This document shows, one piece after another, positions 36,780 to 47,730 of a DNA stretch of 64,000 nucleotides (positions are counted from its first letter, which is position 1; every line of letters starts with the position of its first letter). The DNA lies in assembly GCF_009828835.1 (NCBI RefSeq), contig NZ_WTTB01000006.1, positions 112,991 through 176,990 on the forward strand. The letters run 5' to 3'. The notes beneath the pieces were generated by a model, which had not been told where the DNA came from, did not search any database, and saw only the letters and a program-made list of their open reading frames with translations. This DNA comes from Erysipelothrix urinaevulpis. GTDB lineage: Bacteria > Bacillota_I > Bacilli_A > Erysipelotrichales > Erysipelotrichaceae. Both the position numbers and the translations under genes were made by a program.

Positions 36780-39700
36780 ATGTCTGTGGGTGATTATAAT
36801 AGTGAGGCGCAAGTTGAAGAACGTCTTATAGAGGTATTAGCTGAGGGTGTTAATCAATGGGTTTATCGAGATGATTTAAAGTCTGTTGATGATTTATGGG
36901 GTAATTTGAGAGTTAAGATTACTCAAAACAACTTGGCGGAATTGAATGATGTTCCTTTATCTGATAATGAGTTTGAGAAGGTTAAAGTGGAGTTGATGTC
37001 TAAGACAGTGACTCCTTTTGATGCTGCAAGATGGTTAAAAGGTGAGAATGGATTTGCTCGTATTAATATTGAACGTGATGATACATGTTTAGGCCGGGTA
37101 TCTTTAGTTTTATATTCAAATCATGATATCGCTGGTGGAATATCAAGTTATGAAGTTGTCAATCAAATAGCGACTTCTAGTGATAGTGAGGCGAGTCGTT
37201 CACGACGATTTGATATAACCTTACTGATTAATGGATTACCTTTAATTCAAATTGAATTAAAACAGATCAAAGCTAAAGATGGTTTCTATCAAGCGTTTAA
37301 TCAAATTAAGAAGTACACTGAGGAGGGGACGTTTAGAAATAATATATTTTCCACATTACAGTTATTTGTAATTTCTAATGAACAGAATACACGATATTTT
37401 GCGAACTCTTTATCCAAAGACATGGATCCTAAAAATCTTTTTACTTGGAGAACACGCGATAATAAAAAAGTCGATGATATTTATGAATTTACGAAGCAGT
37501 TTTTAAGTATTCCCCGTGCTCACGAGATGATTGCAGATTATACTATTCTGAGTGAGGATCAAAGTCATAAACGTCTAATGGTTTTACATCCTTATCAAGT
37601 TCATGCAATTGAGCGAATTTATGAGTCGGCCTCACGACATGAAGGCGGGTATATTTGGCATGCAACAGGATCTGGTAAGACTTTAACAAGTTTTGTCTCG
37701 ACCAAGCTTCTAGCGAAAAAGCCAGGGGTTGACCGAACAATTATGCTTGTGGATCGTAAAGACTTAGACAATCAGACAACGAGTGAATTTACCAAATTTG
37801 CGTCTGAGTATAATACCGGTATATCAAGTTATAAAGGTGCTGAGAATGCTTTAATTGTTGGGACAGGGAGTTCTAGGGAACTCAGTAAAGTACTATTGTC
37901 TGATGCAAATTCTAATGTAGTTATTATAACAACAAGGCAAAAATTAGAAGCAGCTTTAAAGTATGCTCGTGAACAAGAAGAGAGTAACAAAGAAAATCGT
38001 TTTAAGAAGTTAATTGGACAACACATAGTATTTATTGTTGATGAGTGTCATCGTGCTATCAGTTCTGAAGGCATGGCGTCTGTCAAGTCATTCTTTCCAA
38101 ATTCAACATGGTTTGGATTCACAGGGACGCCTATTTTTGAAGTGAATAAAAAAGAAGCGAAAGGGCAGCTAGCAAGAACGACACCTGATCAATATGGAAA
38201 AGAACTTCATACGTACACAATAAAAAACGCTTTGGATGATAAGTCTGTGCTAGGGTTTCAGGTGGAACATGATCATACTATTCATGACACAGATATTGAC
38301 AATGTAATCTTTGATGCATTAAGGGCAAAGAGAGTTAATCAAAATAAATCAGATGATCAACTTCATTCAATTATTGGTAGTATGGATGGAATTAAAAGAG
38401 AAACGTATATTGATGATAAGGTTTATGAAGACGATATGCATGTTGAATCTGTTGTAAAGAAGATGCTTAAGCCAGATAATGCATATGTTAAATTTGATTT
38501 TGAGAATGGTAGGCCAACCAAGTCAGCTATTTTAACTACGAACTCGATCGAGATGGCAAAAAAATATTATAAAAAAATTCAAGATATTAAGAAAAACTCA
38601 AATTGGATAGAGGAGTTATATCGTGATAGCCCAGTACAAAAAGGACGTGTCATTGATGATCCAGACTTCCCAAGGATTGCGATTACTTATTCAATAGATG
38701 AGAATAGTGTTGAAGCAGCTCATAAAGAAACAGAAATGGAAAATATTATCGATGATTACAATAATTACTATAATACCTCGTGGAATATTAGTGAGATTAA
38801 TCGTTACAATAGTGATATCAATAATCGCTTAGCTCGTAAAAAAGCTGAGTTTAAGAAATTTGGACAACAAATTGATTTAGTCATTGTTGTGAACAGACTA
38901 TTAACTGGATTTGATGCTCCACAAGTTCTTACTTTATTTGTCGACCGTAATTTAGAGTACGCGAATCTTATCCAGGCATTTTCGAGAACAAATAGAACTT
39001 ATCCTGGAAAAAATAAAGGGTTAATTGTAACATATCGAAAACCCTTAAGTATGGAAGATAATGTAAATAAAGCGGTAGAATTATATTCTCATTCAAAAGA
39101 GCATCACGCTTTGATTTATCCAGATTATGAAGAAAGTAAAAAAGAATTCAAACTTGCTTTTGATGCCTTGAGCAACTACTCACTAGAAGTAACGGATGAA
39201 AATGTTGATATTGAAACAAAGATCCAATATGTGAGGGATTTTCAACGGTTACAAAAAGCACAAGAAGCTTTAATCACATACGATAAGTATAATGAAGAGT
39301 ACGAAGAATCTGAAGCCATGAGATCTATGGTTGCTTTAATTAAAAAACATGAGGGTACCTATAATAGTATAAAAGGATCGCTTCAACATGAAGCAGAAGA
39401 ATCAACGGAGAATGACCTAACGGAAATTAATTTTTATAGTGAACATAAAGCAAGTTTGTACAATATAGATTCAAGATATATAGATCAGCTTTTAGATGCA
39501 TATACTCCACATGATACAAGCGTAAGGTCAGAAATAGAAAAAGCACTTCAGAATATGAATAAGGCAGACGTAGTAAAAGAAGTATATAAAAATATTTTAG
39601 ATGAAATTGATACTGGTAATCTTGCAGAAAATGAAGATATCTTTTCAGTTAGAAGGAGATATTTTAGTGATGCTAAAGAAAACATTATAGACAAGTTCTC

Positions 39701-39929
39701 TAAGACATGGTTTGTTGATAGAAACTTATTATACACGTCCGCATTTCAGTATGAAATTGGCTCGAAAAATATCCCAAACTTACCAGATATATTAAAAAGC
39801 AAGGATTTTTCTAAATATAAAGAAAATAATATAGAAGTAAAACCTTTTAAGTACACGCAGGATATAAGTAGAGAATGGATGAAAGTGTTAAATGAGAATA
39901 TTGTTCTCTACGATAATGAATTAAAGTAG
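36780..39929 (+). CDS. hsdR: Type I restriction enzyme, motor/nuclease subunit
   Basis: This 1049-residue subunit has the PD-(D/E)xK nuclease residues D145, E159 and K161 (IELKQIK). An SF2 translocase follows, with Walker A ATGSGKT (295-301), DECH box (421-424), GFTGTPIF and a C-terminal helical region that binds HsdM. It cuts unmethylated DNA after translocation. ATG 36780 follows AGGAGG (36766-36771), 12 bases after the hsdS stop. Together the three genes form a complete and apparently intact type I system. Confidence 0.96.
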   Translation: MSVGDYNSEAQVEERLIEVLAEGVNQWVYRDDLKSVDDLWGNLRVKITQNNLAELNDVPLSDNEFEKVKVELMSKTVTPFDAARWLKGENGFARINIERDDTCLGRVSLVLYSNHDIAGGISSYEVVNQIATSSDSEASRSRRFDITLLINGLPLIQIELKQIKAKDGFYQAFNQIKKYTEEGTFRNNIFSTLQLFVISNEQNTRYFANSLSKDMDPKNLFTWRTRDNKKVDDIYEFTKQFLSIPRAHEMIADYTILSEDQSHKRLMVLHPYQVHAIERIYESASRHEGGYIWHATGSGKTLTSFVSTKLLAKKPGVDRTIMLVDRKDLDNQTTSEFTKFASEYNTGISSYKGAENALIVGTGSSRELSKVLLSDANSNVVIITTRQKLEAALKYAREQEESNKENRFKKLIGQHIVFIVDECHRAISSEGMASVKSFFPNSTWFGFTGTPIFEVNKKEAKGQLARTTPDQYGKELHTYTIKNALDDKSVLGFQVEHDHTIHDTDIDNVIFDALRAKRVNQNKSDDQLHSIIGSMDGIKRETYIDDKVYEDDMHVESVVKKMLKPDNAYVKFDFENGRPTKSAILTTNSIEMAKKYYKKIQDIKKNSNWIEELYRDSPVQKGRVIDDPDFPRIAITYSIDENSVEAAHKETEMENIIDDYNNYYNTSWNISEINRYNSDINNRLARKKAEFKKFGQQIDLVIVVNRLLTGFDAPQVLTLFVDRNLEYANLIQAFSRTNRTYPGKNKGLIVTYRKPLSMEDNVNKAVELYSHSKEHHALIYPDYEESKKEFKLAFDALSNYSLEVTDENVDIETKIQYVRDFQRLQKAQEALITYDKYNEEYEESEAMRSMVALIKKHEGTYNSIKGSLQHEAEESTENDLTEINFYSEHKASLYNIDSRYIDQLLDAYTPHDTSVRSEIEKALQNMNKADVVKEVYKNILDEIDTGNLAENEDIFSVRRRYFSDAKENIIDKFSKTWFVDRNLLYTSAFQYEIGSKNIPNLPDILKSKDFSKYKENNIEVKPFKYTQDISREWMKVLNENIVLYDNELK

Positions 39930-40241
39930 CTACAGATTAATTTTTGTAGTCGGATATGAATTGTATAGACTATTAAAAAAAATTGCATATTTAAATGGAG
40001 TGTCCACTAAAGTGTTGACACTCCACCAAATGAAATTAGAAATACTTAAATCTATTTATACATTAGTGTTCCAAAATTGCTCTACCACTACATACAGAGT
40101 ATGAGTAGAATTTAGATGTTTTTAAACTAACTAAAAATATCTAGAGGATTTATTTTAAATGAAGGTGGTATTTTATGTATTGAGCTAGAATGATAAGAAA
40201 AAATAATTTGGTCTATTTAGAATGATAAAAAGGAGAACAAT
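39930..40241. other. Intergenic stretch with IS3-type debris
   Basis: Between hsdR and the RADAR genes there is no ORF, only the IS3 relic described separately (39998-40092). The promoter of the next gene is not clear; GGAG lies 6 bases before its ATG. Confidence 0.5.
39998..40092 (+). mobile_element. Relic of an IS3 right end
   Basis: GGAGTGTC (39998-40005) and GACACTCC (40017-40024) form an inverted repeat, and CTAAAGTGTTGACACTCC matches the IS end at 47714-47731. Bases 40026-40092 resemble 47645-47711, the last codons of the IS3 OrfB there (motif AATTAGAAATACT, then TTATAC/AAACATT.GTGTT). It lies just upstream of the RADAR genes. Confidence 0.65.
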
Positions 40242-42788
40242 ATGTTACAAAATAATAAATGGAAAAAAATATACAAACCAGTTGCTTTGAGTAGAGAAGA
40301 AACTATTGCTGTTATCGATCACGGAAATGATTATTTATTTAAAGATCAACTAATAAAGATGGTTGAATTAACTAACGAAAATGACAATGAACATCATACG
40401 AATATTATCGGTGTGGTTGGAGAACGAGGATCAGGTAAATCATCATTACTTCAGACATATAAGAACTACGTGCATGATCAGAAAGGGAACTATGTGTTAG
40501 ATATAATTGACCCGAATGAGGTTGAAGGTGATTTATCGATTATTGTATATTATCTAACTCAAATCTATTCGCTTGTTAAAAAAGAGTTTAATCGTTTGGG
40601 ATCGTCATGCAACCTTTCTGAAATCGTATATAACTTAGAAGAACTTGTTGGAATGTTACATGATGCCAAAAATAAGCGATTGTTTGATGATCGAAATGTT
40701 CCAAACATTGACCTTCTAGATGAATTTGAGAAAAAAATGTCATTCGATAAGATGCTTAAAAAACTTACAGAAGATGTGATACGCGAGCTGTCCAAACTTA
40801 GTAACTACAAAGAAATAAAAAGATTTGTTCTTATTGTCGATGATATTGATTTGACTGGGAATAAATCTGTTAAACACATATTTGATGATGTCATTAAATA
40901 TCTTTCAGGATGTGCAACTATTGTTTTGTCATTTAGAGACAGTCAACTTCAAAATGCTATTGTCAATGGCTTAATTGAAGACAATGACCGATTACTAAAT
41001 AAGAAAATTATCAATACAGAAGAACTCAGGACACAAGCTAAAAACATGGTTGATAAAGCTATTCCACAGTCAAAAAAAGTATACCTACCAACGAGTAATG
41101 ATTTTTTAGAAGCTCAAATTAAATCAATATTCGAAGATCTTGACTTGGTATTAGAAAATTGGAGTAGTCTGAATACTGAAACAAACGTTTTTGATACAAT
41201 TTTTAGAGAACTCTTTTATAGAACGAATTTAGATATTAAACCAATTGATACTAGAGAAAATGAAAGGCTATTTATGCCTTCCAATTTAAGGGGTCTTCTT
41301 CAACTTTGTGAATTTATTGATCGATCTCTAAAATACGAAGTCGAGAGTAATGAAACTAATGCAGAACGTTACTATAAGAATTTATTGATTTTTAAATCGT
41401 ACTTTGTTGATAAGTTAGAAAAAGAAATGAATACTGAAGAAATTCTCTTTTTTAGAAACTGGATGAATGCTCCGGTTCAACTCAAAAATCACATAGCTTT
41501 TTCCTATTTATATTATAATGCAATCGAAAGTGTTAAAGATAACTATGGAGAAGATGTAGTATCGTATCCTCGTAATCTTGGTGCGGAGCCTCACAACATA
41601 TGCTTGGGGGATGTCGTACAATCGATGGAAGACTATAAAAAAATTAATACGATGGGTTCAGATAAATCAAACCCTGGCTATTTTATCTATAATTTTAAGG
41701 TTCTTTACTCTATAGAGTTTAGTCTCCTAACTTCCAGTATTTTACATGATATTCAAGTTCGTAAAATTGATTTATCTACTTTAAACACGCATTTGGACAG
41801 TGATGTTAATTTTAATGACTATTTAGAACTAATGAATGGGCTCATAATCCCAGAAAATTATAATTTTTACTCTTACTCGAGATCTGATGAAGTTGCGGTT
41901 GTGAGACTAAGAGATCTAGATGGATTTTCGTTTGAACGTCAAAATTTTAAACCTTCATATTTTACATATTCAGGTTTCTCAATTACCAGTGATGTATCAA
42001 AAAACATCAATGAAACGGGCAATGGATTAAAGTATCGTCACTATTTTGAATATAGAAATGATTCCATTGAAAATGTTAGAGAAAATACTCTATATAGAAC
42101 GAATCCCTTCGCATATTTATCAAATAAATCGTACATAGTCGACGCCATTAGAAATCAAATTGACCCTGATAATGGACCCGAAGGCGGATCATTTCTTCTT
42201 TTCAGTAATATGTTCACCATCGACTTTTTAATAAGAAAAAGCTTACATAGAAGATCAGAGAATAATCCAGTTACATATACTTTAAACAGACTTACTAAAG
42301 GTATTTTTTCAGAGTATAGTTCAATGATAAAAGAAGGGAAAATAATAAGGCATTTTGGGATTAAAGATATTCATTTGATTAAGCAATTTACAGACTCATT
42401 TAAGGAACCAAAGATGTATGAAAATAATGTGATTCAGAATAAAATGAGAGTATATTATCCACCATATACCGAAAAAGATATTAAGGAAATAGAAAAAAAT
42501 AACATTATTAATCTTAGTAAATCAATGAAAATAAATAATGCTAAGAATAAGATTTATAATTTTGATAATAAAGATGAGGTAAACTTAAATAATAAAAATA
42601 TAAATGATGTGCAAGAATATATCAATTTTTTAAAACAGTTCCAAGATTATTTAATTAACCAAAATGCAACTACAAATGAAGTTGAACTTTTAATTGATAA
42701 ACTAAAAAGAAATAGAAGAAAAACTATTAAAGAAGATGAAAGAAGGCAAATTGAGATTATATATAATAAGTATGAAGAGAAGGAATAA
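40242..42788 (+). CDS. rdrA: RADAR-type ATPase RdrA
   Basis: This 848-residue P-loop ATPase has Walker A GERGSGKSS at 60-68 and Walker B LIVDDID around D200-D201; the rest is helical and poorly conserved. The next gene, 3 bases after its stop, encodes an adenosine-deaminase-fold protein of about 860 residues. That ATPase-deaminase pairing, with these sizes, is the RADAR anti-phage system. RdrA forms a ring that delivers ATP or RNA substrates to RdrB after phage sensing. GGAG lies 6 bases before the ATG. Identification rests on context plus size; on sequence alone it is a STAND/KAP-like ATPase of unknown role. Confidence 0.8.
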   Translation: MLQNNKWKKIYKPVALSREETIAVIDHGNDYLFKDQLIKMVELTNENDNEHHTNIIGVVGERGSGKSSLLQTYKNYVHDQKGNYVLDIIDPNEVEGDLSIIVYYLTQIYSLVKKEFNRLGSSCNLSEIVYNLEELVGMLHDAKNKRLFDDRNVPNIDLLDEFEKKMSFDKMLKKLTEDVIRELSKLSNYKEIKRFVLIVDDIDLTGNKSVKHIFDDVIKYLSGCATIVLSFRDSQLQNAIVNGLIEDNDRLLNKKIINTEELRTQAKNMVDKAIPQSKKVYLPTSNDFLEAQIKSIFEDLDLVLENWSSLNTETNVFDTIFRELFYRTNLDIKPIDTRENERLFMPSNLRGLLQLCEFIDRSLKYEVESNETNAERYYKNLLIFKSYFVDKLEKEMNTEEILFFRNWMNAPVQLKNHIAFSYLYYNAIESVKDNYGEDVVSYPRNLGAEPHNICLGDVVQSMEDYKKINTMGSDKSNPGYFIYNFKVLYSIEFSLLTSSILHDIQVRKIDLSTLNTHLDSDVNFNDYLELMNGLIIPENYNFYSYSRSDEVAVVRLRDLDGFSFERQNFKPSYFTYSGFSITSDVSKNINETGNGLKYRHYFEYRNDSIENVRENTLYRTNPFAYLSNKSYIVDAIRNQIDPDNGPEGGSFLLFSNMFTIDFLIRKSLHRRSENNPVTYTLNRLTKGIFSEYSSMIKEGKIIRHFGIKDIHLIKQFTDSFKEPKMYENNVIQNKMRVYYPPYTEKDIKEIEKNNIINLSKSMKINNAKNKIYNFDNKDEVNLNNKNINDVQEYINFLKQFQDYLINQNATTNEVELLIDKLKRNRRKTIKEDERRQIEIIYNKYEEKE

Positions 42789-42791
42789 ATC

Positions 42792-45374
42792 ATGAATAGT
42801 TTAGATAGAATAATTGGTGTTTTATTTAAGGATATCAAATTTTGTGAGTTACTAAAGCAATTTGAAAAAATTAAAGATCCTTTAGGAAATGTAGGATTAC
42901 CAAATTATAATTCTTCATTAAATTTTTTATCAAAAAATCAAAGTAATGGTTTAGAATTTATAAATGACCAATATTTTGAAAAAATTAAAAAGGTATATAA
43001 AACCAGGTATAATTTTGATTATAGCGATGATGAGCTTGATATTTTATTGTCTTGGATAGTAAATAATATGACAAATCAACCACCTAAAAACAACCAACAA
43101 ACTAGAATTAATACTGATTCAAACTATACGGGTATAGATCTTATTCAGTATATCTCGTCTACATACATAAAGAGAAATAAAGGTGTTGCAACTGTGACAT
43201 TCAATAATTTACTCGAGTGGGATGGATTTATAAATAAACTTGATTCTAATGTTTTTTATTCTTCTTATTTGTACAATAATCGATTAGATCCTGAGGAAAA
43301 TATTAATCACTCTTTATTCGTAGATCATGATGCTGAAGATATTAAGCAATTACTTAGAGAAGGTATTTCAGAAAACCATATGCATCTTAAGGGATCTGGG
43401 TATTCAGTAGATTTAAGTTGGATTGCATATGTATTGGATTCATTTTATAAGGTTGACTCTTTTACAAAGTGTGTATATTCGAAAACTTCAGGTAAAACAG
43501 TAAGAGAACTACAGGAGGAAAATTTTGCTTTTAATAAACTTAGGTACCTCCATTTTTATATATGGTCACTTAGAGAAAGTATCCCTTCAGAATATAAAAT
43601 AAGTTCTAGTGAAATGATTGATCTTTTTACAGTTCGTCAACAAGATCGCAAAGAAATGATAATTCTGTTAAAAAAGGAACCAGAAAATTATCAAGAAAAA
43701 AATAAAAAGAAAATAAAATCACTTGAAGTTCGTTTTAAGTATTTACAAAATAAATTTAGAGAATGGTTTGAGTCTAAGACAACTACTACTTATAATATAG
43801 TCCAAAGAAGGGGAAATAAAAATGAAACTGCATTGGCTCCAATTATTGCTCAAAGAGTTCTTTATCATATAATCATTGAAAACTATAATAATAATTTTAA
43901 TCAATTGGACTCGTTCCTATTTAACATGTATATTACAGGGATCAATCAATTCAAATTAAGATTAATTCATGACAATCATAATACTGGATTTGGTCAGTTT
44001 AAAGAACACGAGAATATAAAGTCGAATTTCATTGAACACTCAGACTATTTTAAAGGTCGAAACATTAATCAGATTATTTATGAAAGTGTTTTTGATAAGT
44101 ATTATAGAGATGAAAATGTTGAACTGATTGAATTTAGAGTGACACCTTTAAATCCGACAAAGTTACAAAAATTAGTAAATGATCTTGATTTAATAAACAA
44201 TAAAATGTTTGAGCATCACAACAAAATTAATTCTAAAAATAGAAAAAAAATTGATTATGGGATTATTTGTCATTACATAAAATCTAACGTTGAGCATAAC
44301 AGTGGAATTGAAGTGGATCGATTTAAAATTGACAAGTATGAATTTGATACTGAGTTTACATCAATGAGAAAAATCTATGAAAGAAAAAACAAAAAATTTT
44401 TCAAGGAGAATACATTTGACTACTATAAGGACAAAATAGTAGGGATTGATACGGCAAATTATGAGTTAAATTGTAGACCCTACTTGTTAAGTGATATTTA
44501 TCAAGGTCATCGACTATTAAATGATTTCACAAGCAATATTGGTTTTACATATCACGTTGGTGAGGAATTTAATACCATTGTTAATGGACTTAGAGCAATT
44601 GATGAAGTAATTTGTTTTCTAAATTTTGGTCGTGGAGATAGGCTTGGTCATGCGATTGCAATGGGCTTAGATGTAGATAAGTATTTTGCTGCAAAAAGAT
44701 GTAAAATTCATACCTCAGTTGAAGATTATGTTGATGATATTGTATGGATGTTTCACATCATATCCAAAGAAAACAATGAACATGTATCGTTCTTAGAGTC
44801 TGAATATGAAAAGTACAAAATGGAATTTCTTCCATCTCGATTTGAAACATTATCTATCCATCATTATCTAACAGCGTACAAGTTACGCTCAAAAAAAACT
44901 AGAGATATTTGTAGTAGTTGTTTTGATAATAGAATTTCAAATAAACTGTATTTGGAGTATCACATGAACACTGAATACAAACTTGAGGCAAAAAAGAAAG
45001 TAGTCTTAGAAGCGAGCGATATCTATATCGATTGCGTTAAAATGGCTCAAAAGTTGCTGAGAGAAAAAATTACGAAATTAGGGGTAGAAATTGAAGCAAA
45101 CCCAAGTTCCAATTATAAAATTTCTTATTTACGAAAAAGAATTGATTTACCACTGTTTTCTTTTAACTCAGACGGACTCTGGGAATCAAATTTTAAGAAC
45201 CTAAGTGTAAGTATTAATACTGATGATAGTGCGATATTTCAAACGAATTTATCGATGGAGTATGCTTTAGTTGCGGCCACACTGCACAAGGAAAATATAG
45301 CTTATTCAGCAATTCTTAAATACTTAGAGAAAATACGAGTTATTTCAATGAGACAATCTTTTATTAACAGGTAG
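42792..45374 (+). CDS. rdrB: RADAR-type adenosine deaminase RdrB
   Basis: This 860-residue protein keeps all zinc and catalytic motifs of the adenosine deaminase fold, spread over a far larger chain than normal ADA (about 350). They are HMH at 196-198 (SENHMHLKGSG), H588 with G590-E591 (YHVGEEF), H620 in GDRLGHA, and D811-D812 in NTDDS. RdrB deaminates adenosine in nucleotides or RNA to inosine during infection. It starts 3 bases after rdrA, so the pair is translationally coupled. The extra insertions (about 220-560) fit the giant RdrB architecture. All active-site residues are intact, so the system looks functional. Confidence 0.87.
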   Translation: MNSLDRIIGVLFKDIKFCELLKQFEKIKDPLGNVGLPNYNSSLNFLSKNQSNGLEFINDQYFEKIKKVYKTRYNFDYSDDELDILLSWIVNNMTNQPPKNNQQTRINTDSNYTGIDLIQYISSTYIKRNKGVATVTFNNLLEWDGFINKLDSNVFYSSYLYNNRLDPEENINHSLFVDHDAEDIKQLLREGISENHMHLKGSGYSVDLSWIAYVLDSFYKVDSFTKCVYSKTSGKTVRELQEENFAFNKLRYLHFYIWSLRESIPSEYKISSSEMIDLFTVRQQDRKEMIILLKKEPENYQEKNKKKIKSLEVRFKYLQNKFREWFESKTTTTYNIVQRRGNKNETALAPIIAQRVLYHIIIENYNNNFNQLDSFLFNMYITGINQFKLRLIHDNHNTGFGQFKEHENIKSNFIEHSDYFKGRNINQIIYESVFDKYYRDENVELIEFRVTPLNPTKLQKLVNDLDLINNKMFEHHNKINSKNRKKIDYGIICHYIKSNVEHNSGIEVDRFKIDKYEFDTEFTSMRKIYERKNKKFFKENTFDYYKDKIVGIDTANYELNCRPYLLSDIYQGHRLLNDFTSNIGFTYHVGEEFNTIVNGLRAIDEVICFLNFGRGDRLGHAIAMGLDVDKYFAAKRCKIHTSVEDYVDDIVWMFHIISKENNEHVSFLESEYEKYKMEFLPSRFETLSIHHYLTAYKLRSKKTRDICSSCFDNRISNKLYLEYHMNTEYKLEAKKKVVLEASDIYIDCVKMAQKLLREKITKLGVEIEANPSSNYKISYLRKRIDLPLFSFNSDGLWESNFKNLSVSINTDDSAIFQTNLSMEYALVAATLHKENIAYSAILKYLEKIRVISMRQSFINR

Positions 45375-45781
45375 TTAGGTTAGTTTTTCTAGGTTATAGT
45401 TATTTAATCTATATGAACTAGTAAATAAATTGAATTATATCTATAATTTTTTCACTACACATGAGTAAAAAACGATTGATACAACTTCTATTGAAATAAG
45501 CTCAATCTTTCTAGAGACAGCGAGTCCGAACTAGAAAAAATTGGAAAACGTAATTATAAAAATGTTGTCATTTCAAACTGGTTGAATATTTCACTTGTCA
45601 ATTTATAATAATGAAATGATTCAAAAATGAATAATTGATCTGGAATATAAGATTTAAAGTACATTTTATCAACCGAATAACTGCTAAATTTGCACTCAAA
45701 TGCAGTTTCCAAATGATTTGGGACTTAACTTTTTTTCATTGTCAATTTTAATGAAGTTTTACAATAACTTTAGGAGGAAAA
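45375..45781. other. Intergenic stretch after rdrB
   Basis: About 400 AT-rich bases with stops in all frames. No terminator with a T-run is evident after rdrB. AGGAGG (45773-45778) belongs to the pseudogene that follows. Confidence 0.45.
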
Positions 45782-46445
45782 ATGCAATTTAAAATTAATC
45801 CTTTCATAGGAGGAGGATATTATGCTTCAAAACTAGGATTCTTGTTGTTGGCGAAAGTCATTATACTCGAGATTTAAATCAATTCGAAAATATTGATGTT
45901 TTAAGGAACATAACAATTAATACAGTTGAAAAATATCTTAAAAACGATTGGTCAATTGAATACTTCAAACGCATTGCAAAATTTTTGAAAAAAAATTCGG
46001 ATGTAAATTCATTTATTGAATTATCATTTATTAACTTCTATGAAAAAGTTATTATGGAAGGAGAAACTATAGATGGAACAAGAGATTTAGGAAATAGTCC
46101 TTCTGAATTCTTAAATAAAATAAAATATCTTAAGCCAGATGTTATCATAGTTTTTCAGCAAAAGTGGATGAACAATTACCTGACTCAAAAACGATGAATA
46201 ATATTACGATAGAACAAAGTAAAATATATGTATCAGGGGAGGCTATCTCTGAACAATGGAAACGAGGAGGACAAAAAATTAATTGCTGGGATTTGTTCGT
46301 TAACGGTAAATTAATACCGGTATTTAAATTTAATCATTTCACAGGTTATCCTGGATATTATGATTTGATGATGAATTTTGAAAATGATTTCTTAGAGGTT
46401 AAGAAGAGATGGAATAAAGTTTTTAGCAAGAAATTGCTTGGATGA
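45782..46445 (+). pseudogene. GESHY-motif gene with two frameshifts
   Basis: A good AGGAGG precedes ATG 45782. The reading MQFKINPFIGGGYYASK shifts frame near 45829-45832, then continues TRILVVGESHYTRDLN...LKPDVIIVFQQK. It shifts again near 46160-46163 and ends with ISEQWKRGGQKINCW...FKFNHFTG. Each shift is cured by one extra A in a run of four A. The GESHY opening and the late NHFTG segment resemble an uncharacterised family with a UDG-like look; I cannot name it. It sits directly after the RADAR genes and may be an accessory. Confidence 0.6.
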
Positions 46446-46534
46446 AAATATGGCTAAATTAAAATTGCAGTGGTATAGTTAATTTGTAACACCTGTGTAT
46501 AATCCAGTACAATAGAAGAAACAGAAGAAAACAT

Positions 46535-46819
46535 ATGAAACGTTACAGTACAGAAATAGAAAATAAAATCGTTGCACCTAATATCCAAGATGGACGTAGC
46601 ATTGTAAGTTTTGCCACTGAATATGGTGTATCAACCGCATCCATTAATAACTTAGTTCATGATTACCGCAAAGAATGCCAAGTAACGCTAGAAACAATGA
46701 ATGAACTTGAGTTAATGGAGCAGAATCGTATACTCAAGAAAAAACTCTCCGAAGCTGAGAAGGAAAATGACTTTCTAATAAAGACGGCGGCATTCTTTGC
46801 GAAGGAAACGAGCAATTAA
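46535..46819 (+). CDS. IS3-family transposase OrfA
   Basis: This 94-residue protein has an HTH_Tnp_1 fold (KIVAPNIQDGRSIVSFATEYGV is shortened here to GRSIVSFATEYGVSTASI) and a leucine-zipper tail LMEQNRILKKKLSEAEKEN. It is typical of OrfA in IS3-group elements and binds the IS ends. The reading frame is complete, but its OrfB partner is destroyed, so at most it could act as a DNA-binding inhibitor of related elements. Confidence 0.8.
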   Translation: MKRYSTEIENKIVAPNIQDGRSIVSFATEYGVSTASINNLVHDYRKECQVTLETMNELELMEQNRILKKKLSEAEKENDFLIKTAAFFAKETSN

Positions 46820-47730
46820 TCTATAAATTTATTGAACAGTATAAGGATTACTTTGGCTTACGTTGGTTATTAAGGAGTTTTGGTGTTTATGCTAGTGGGT
46901 ATTATAACTATCTCAAAAACACAAAGCGGGAGTATCTTCAAAAGAAGCATTCCATCAAAAATTAAATTAAAGATGTCTTCCAATCTACAGGTGGCATTAT
47001 AGGCATCGTGGAATGGTCGTATTCTTAGCTCGTGATAACTTCAATAACAGTAAGACTACTGTTCATAAATATATGAATAAAGAGTTGTAACTCTACTGTG
47101 TACCTAATAAGAAGCGCCCTCAACACATTGAAGGAACGAAGCATGAGATATTTCCAAATCACTTATCACAAGACTTTGATGTAAACGAAAAGAACACAGT
47201 TTGGTGTACCAGCTTTATTTATATCAAAGGATGGAATGGTAAGTTCCAATACAACTGCAGTATTTTGGACCTTGCAGACCGAAGCATTGTGCCACTAAAA
47301 CGAGTCGAATGATGACAAGTTCACTTGCAAAAGAGACTTTAGATACAGCGTTGTCTTCACAAAAGGAAAGGCCTAAAGGTTTAATCCTTCATAGCGATCA
47401 AGGAAGCCAATTCGCATCCTATGATTTCACAGAAGATTGCCTACAAAACGAGGTGATTCAAAGTTTGAATAAAGCTGGATGTCTTTATGACAATGAGGAG
47501 ACGGAACGATTTTTGAGAACCTTGAAATTTGAGCATATCAACCGATTACAGTTTAAAAGTGACAAACAACTCGAAACTGGAATATCAGAATATATATGGG
47601 TGGTATAACCAGGTTAGACCACATCCATCAAACGGTTATAAAAATCCCAATAAAATTAGAAATACTACAACTTATTTAAACATTTGTGTTACAAAAAAGC
47701 TTATCCACTACAACTAAAGTATTGACACTC
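46806..47730 (+). pseudogene. IS3-family OrfB, multiply disrupted
   Basis: Fragments in different frames encode YKFIEQYKDYFGLRWLLRSFGVYASGYY (given here only as its motif FGLRWLLRSFGV), LILHSDQGSQFASYDF with the second catalytic aspartate, and CLYDNEETERFLRTLK with the glutamate region. At least three stops or frameshifts lie between 46960 and 47610. Confidence 0.75.

Noticed and set aside
46164..46445. Separate small gene of 93 codons
   Set aside because: It continues the GESHY-motif protein in a shifted frame and has no ribosome-binding site of its own.
45375..46445. RADAR accessory membrane gene
   Set aside because: No hydrophobic membrane protein is encoded here; only the GESHY-motif pseudogene is present.
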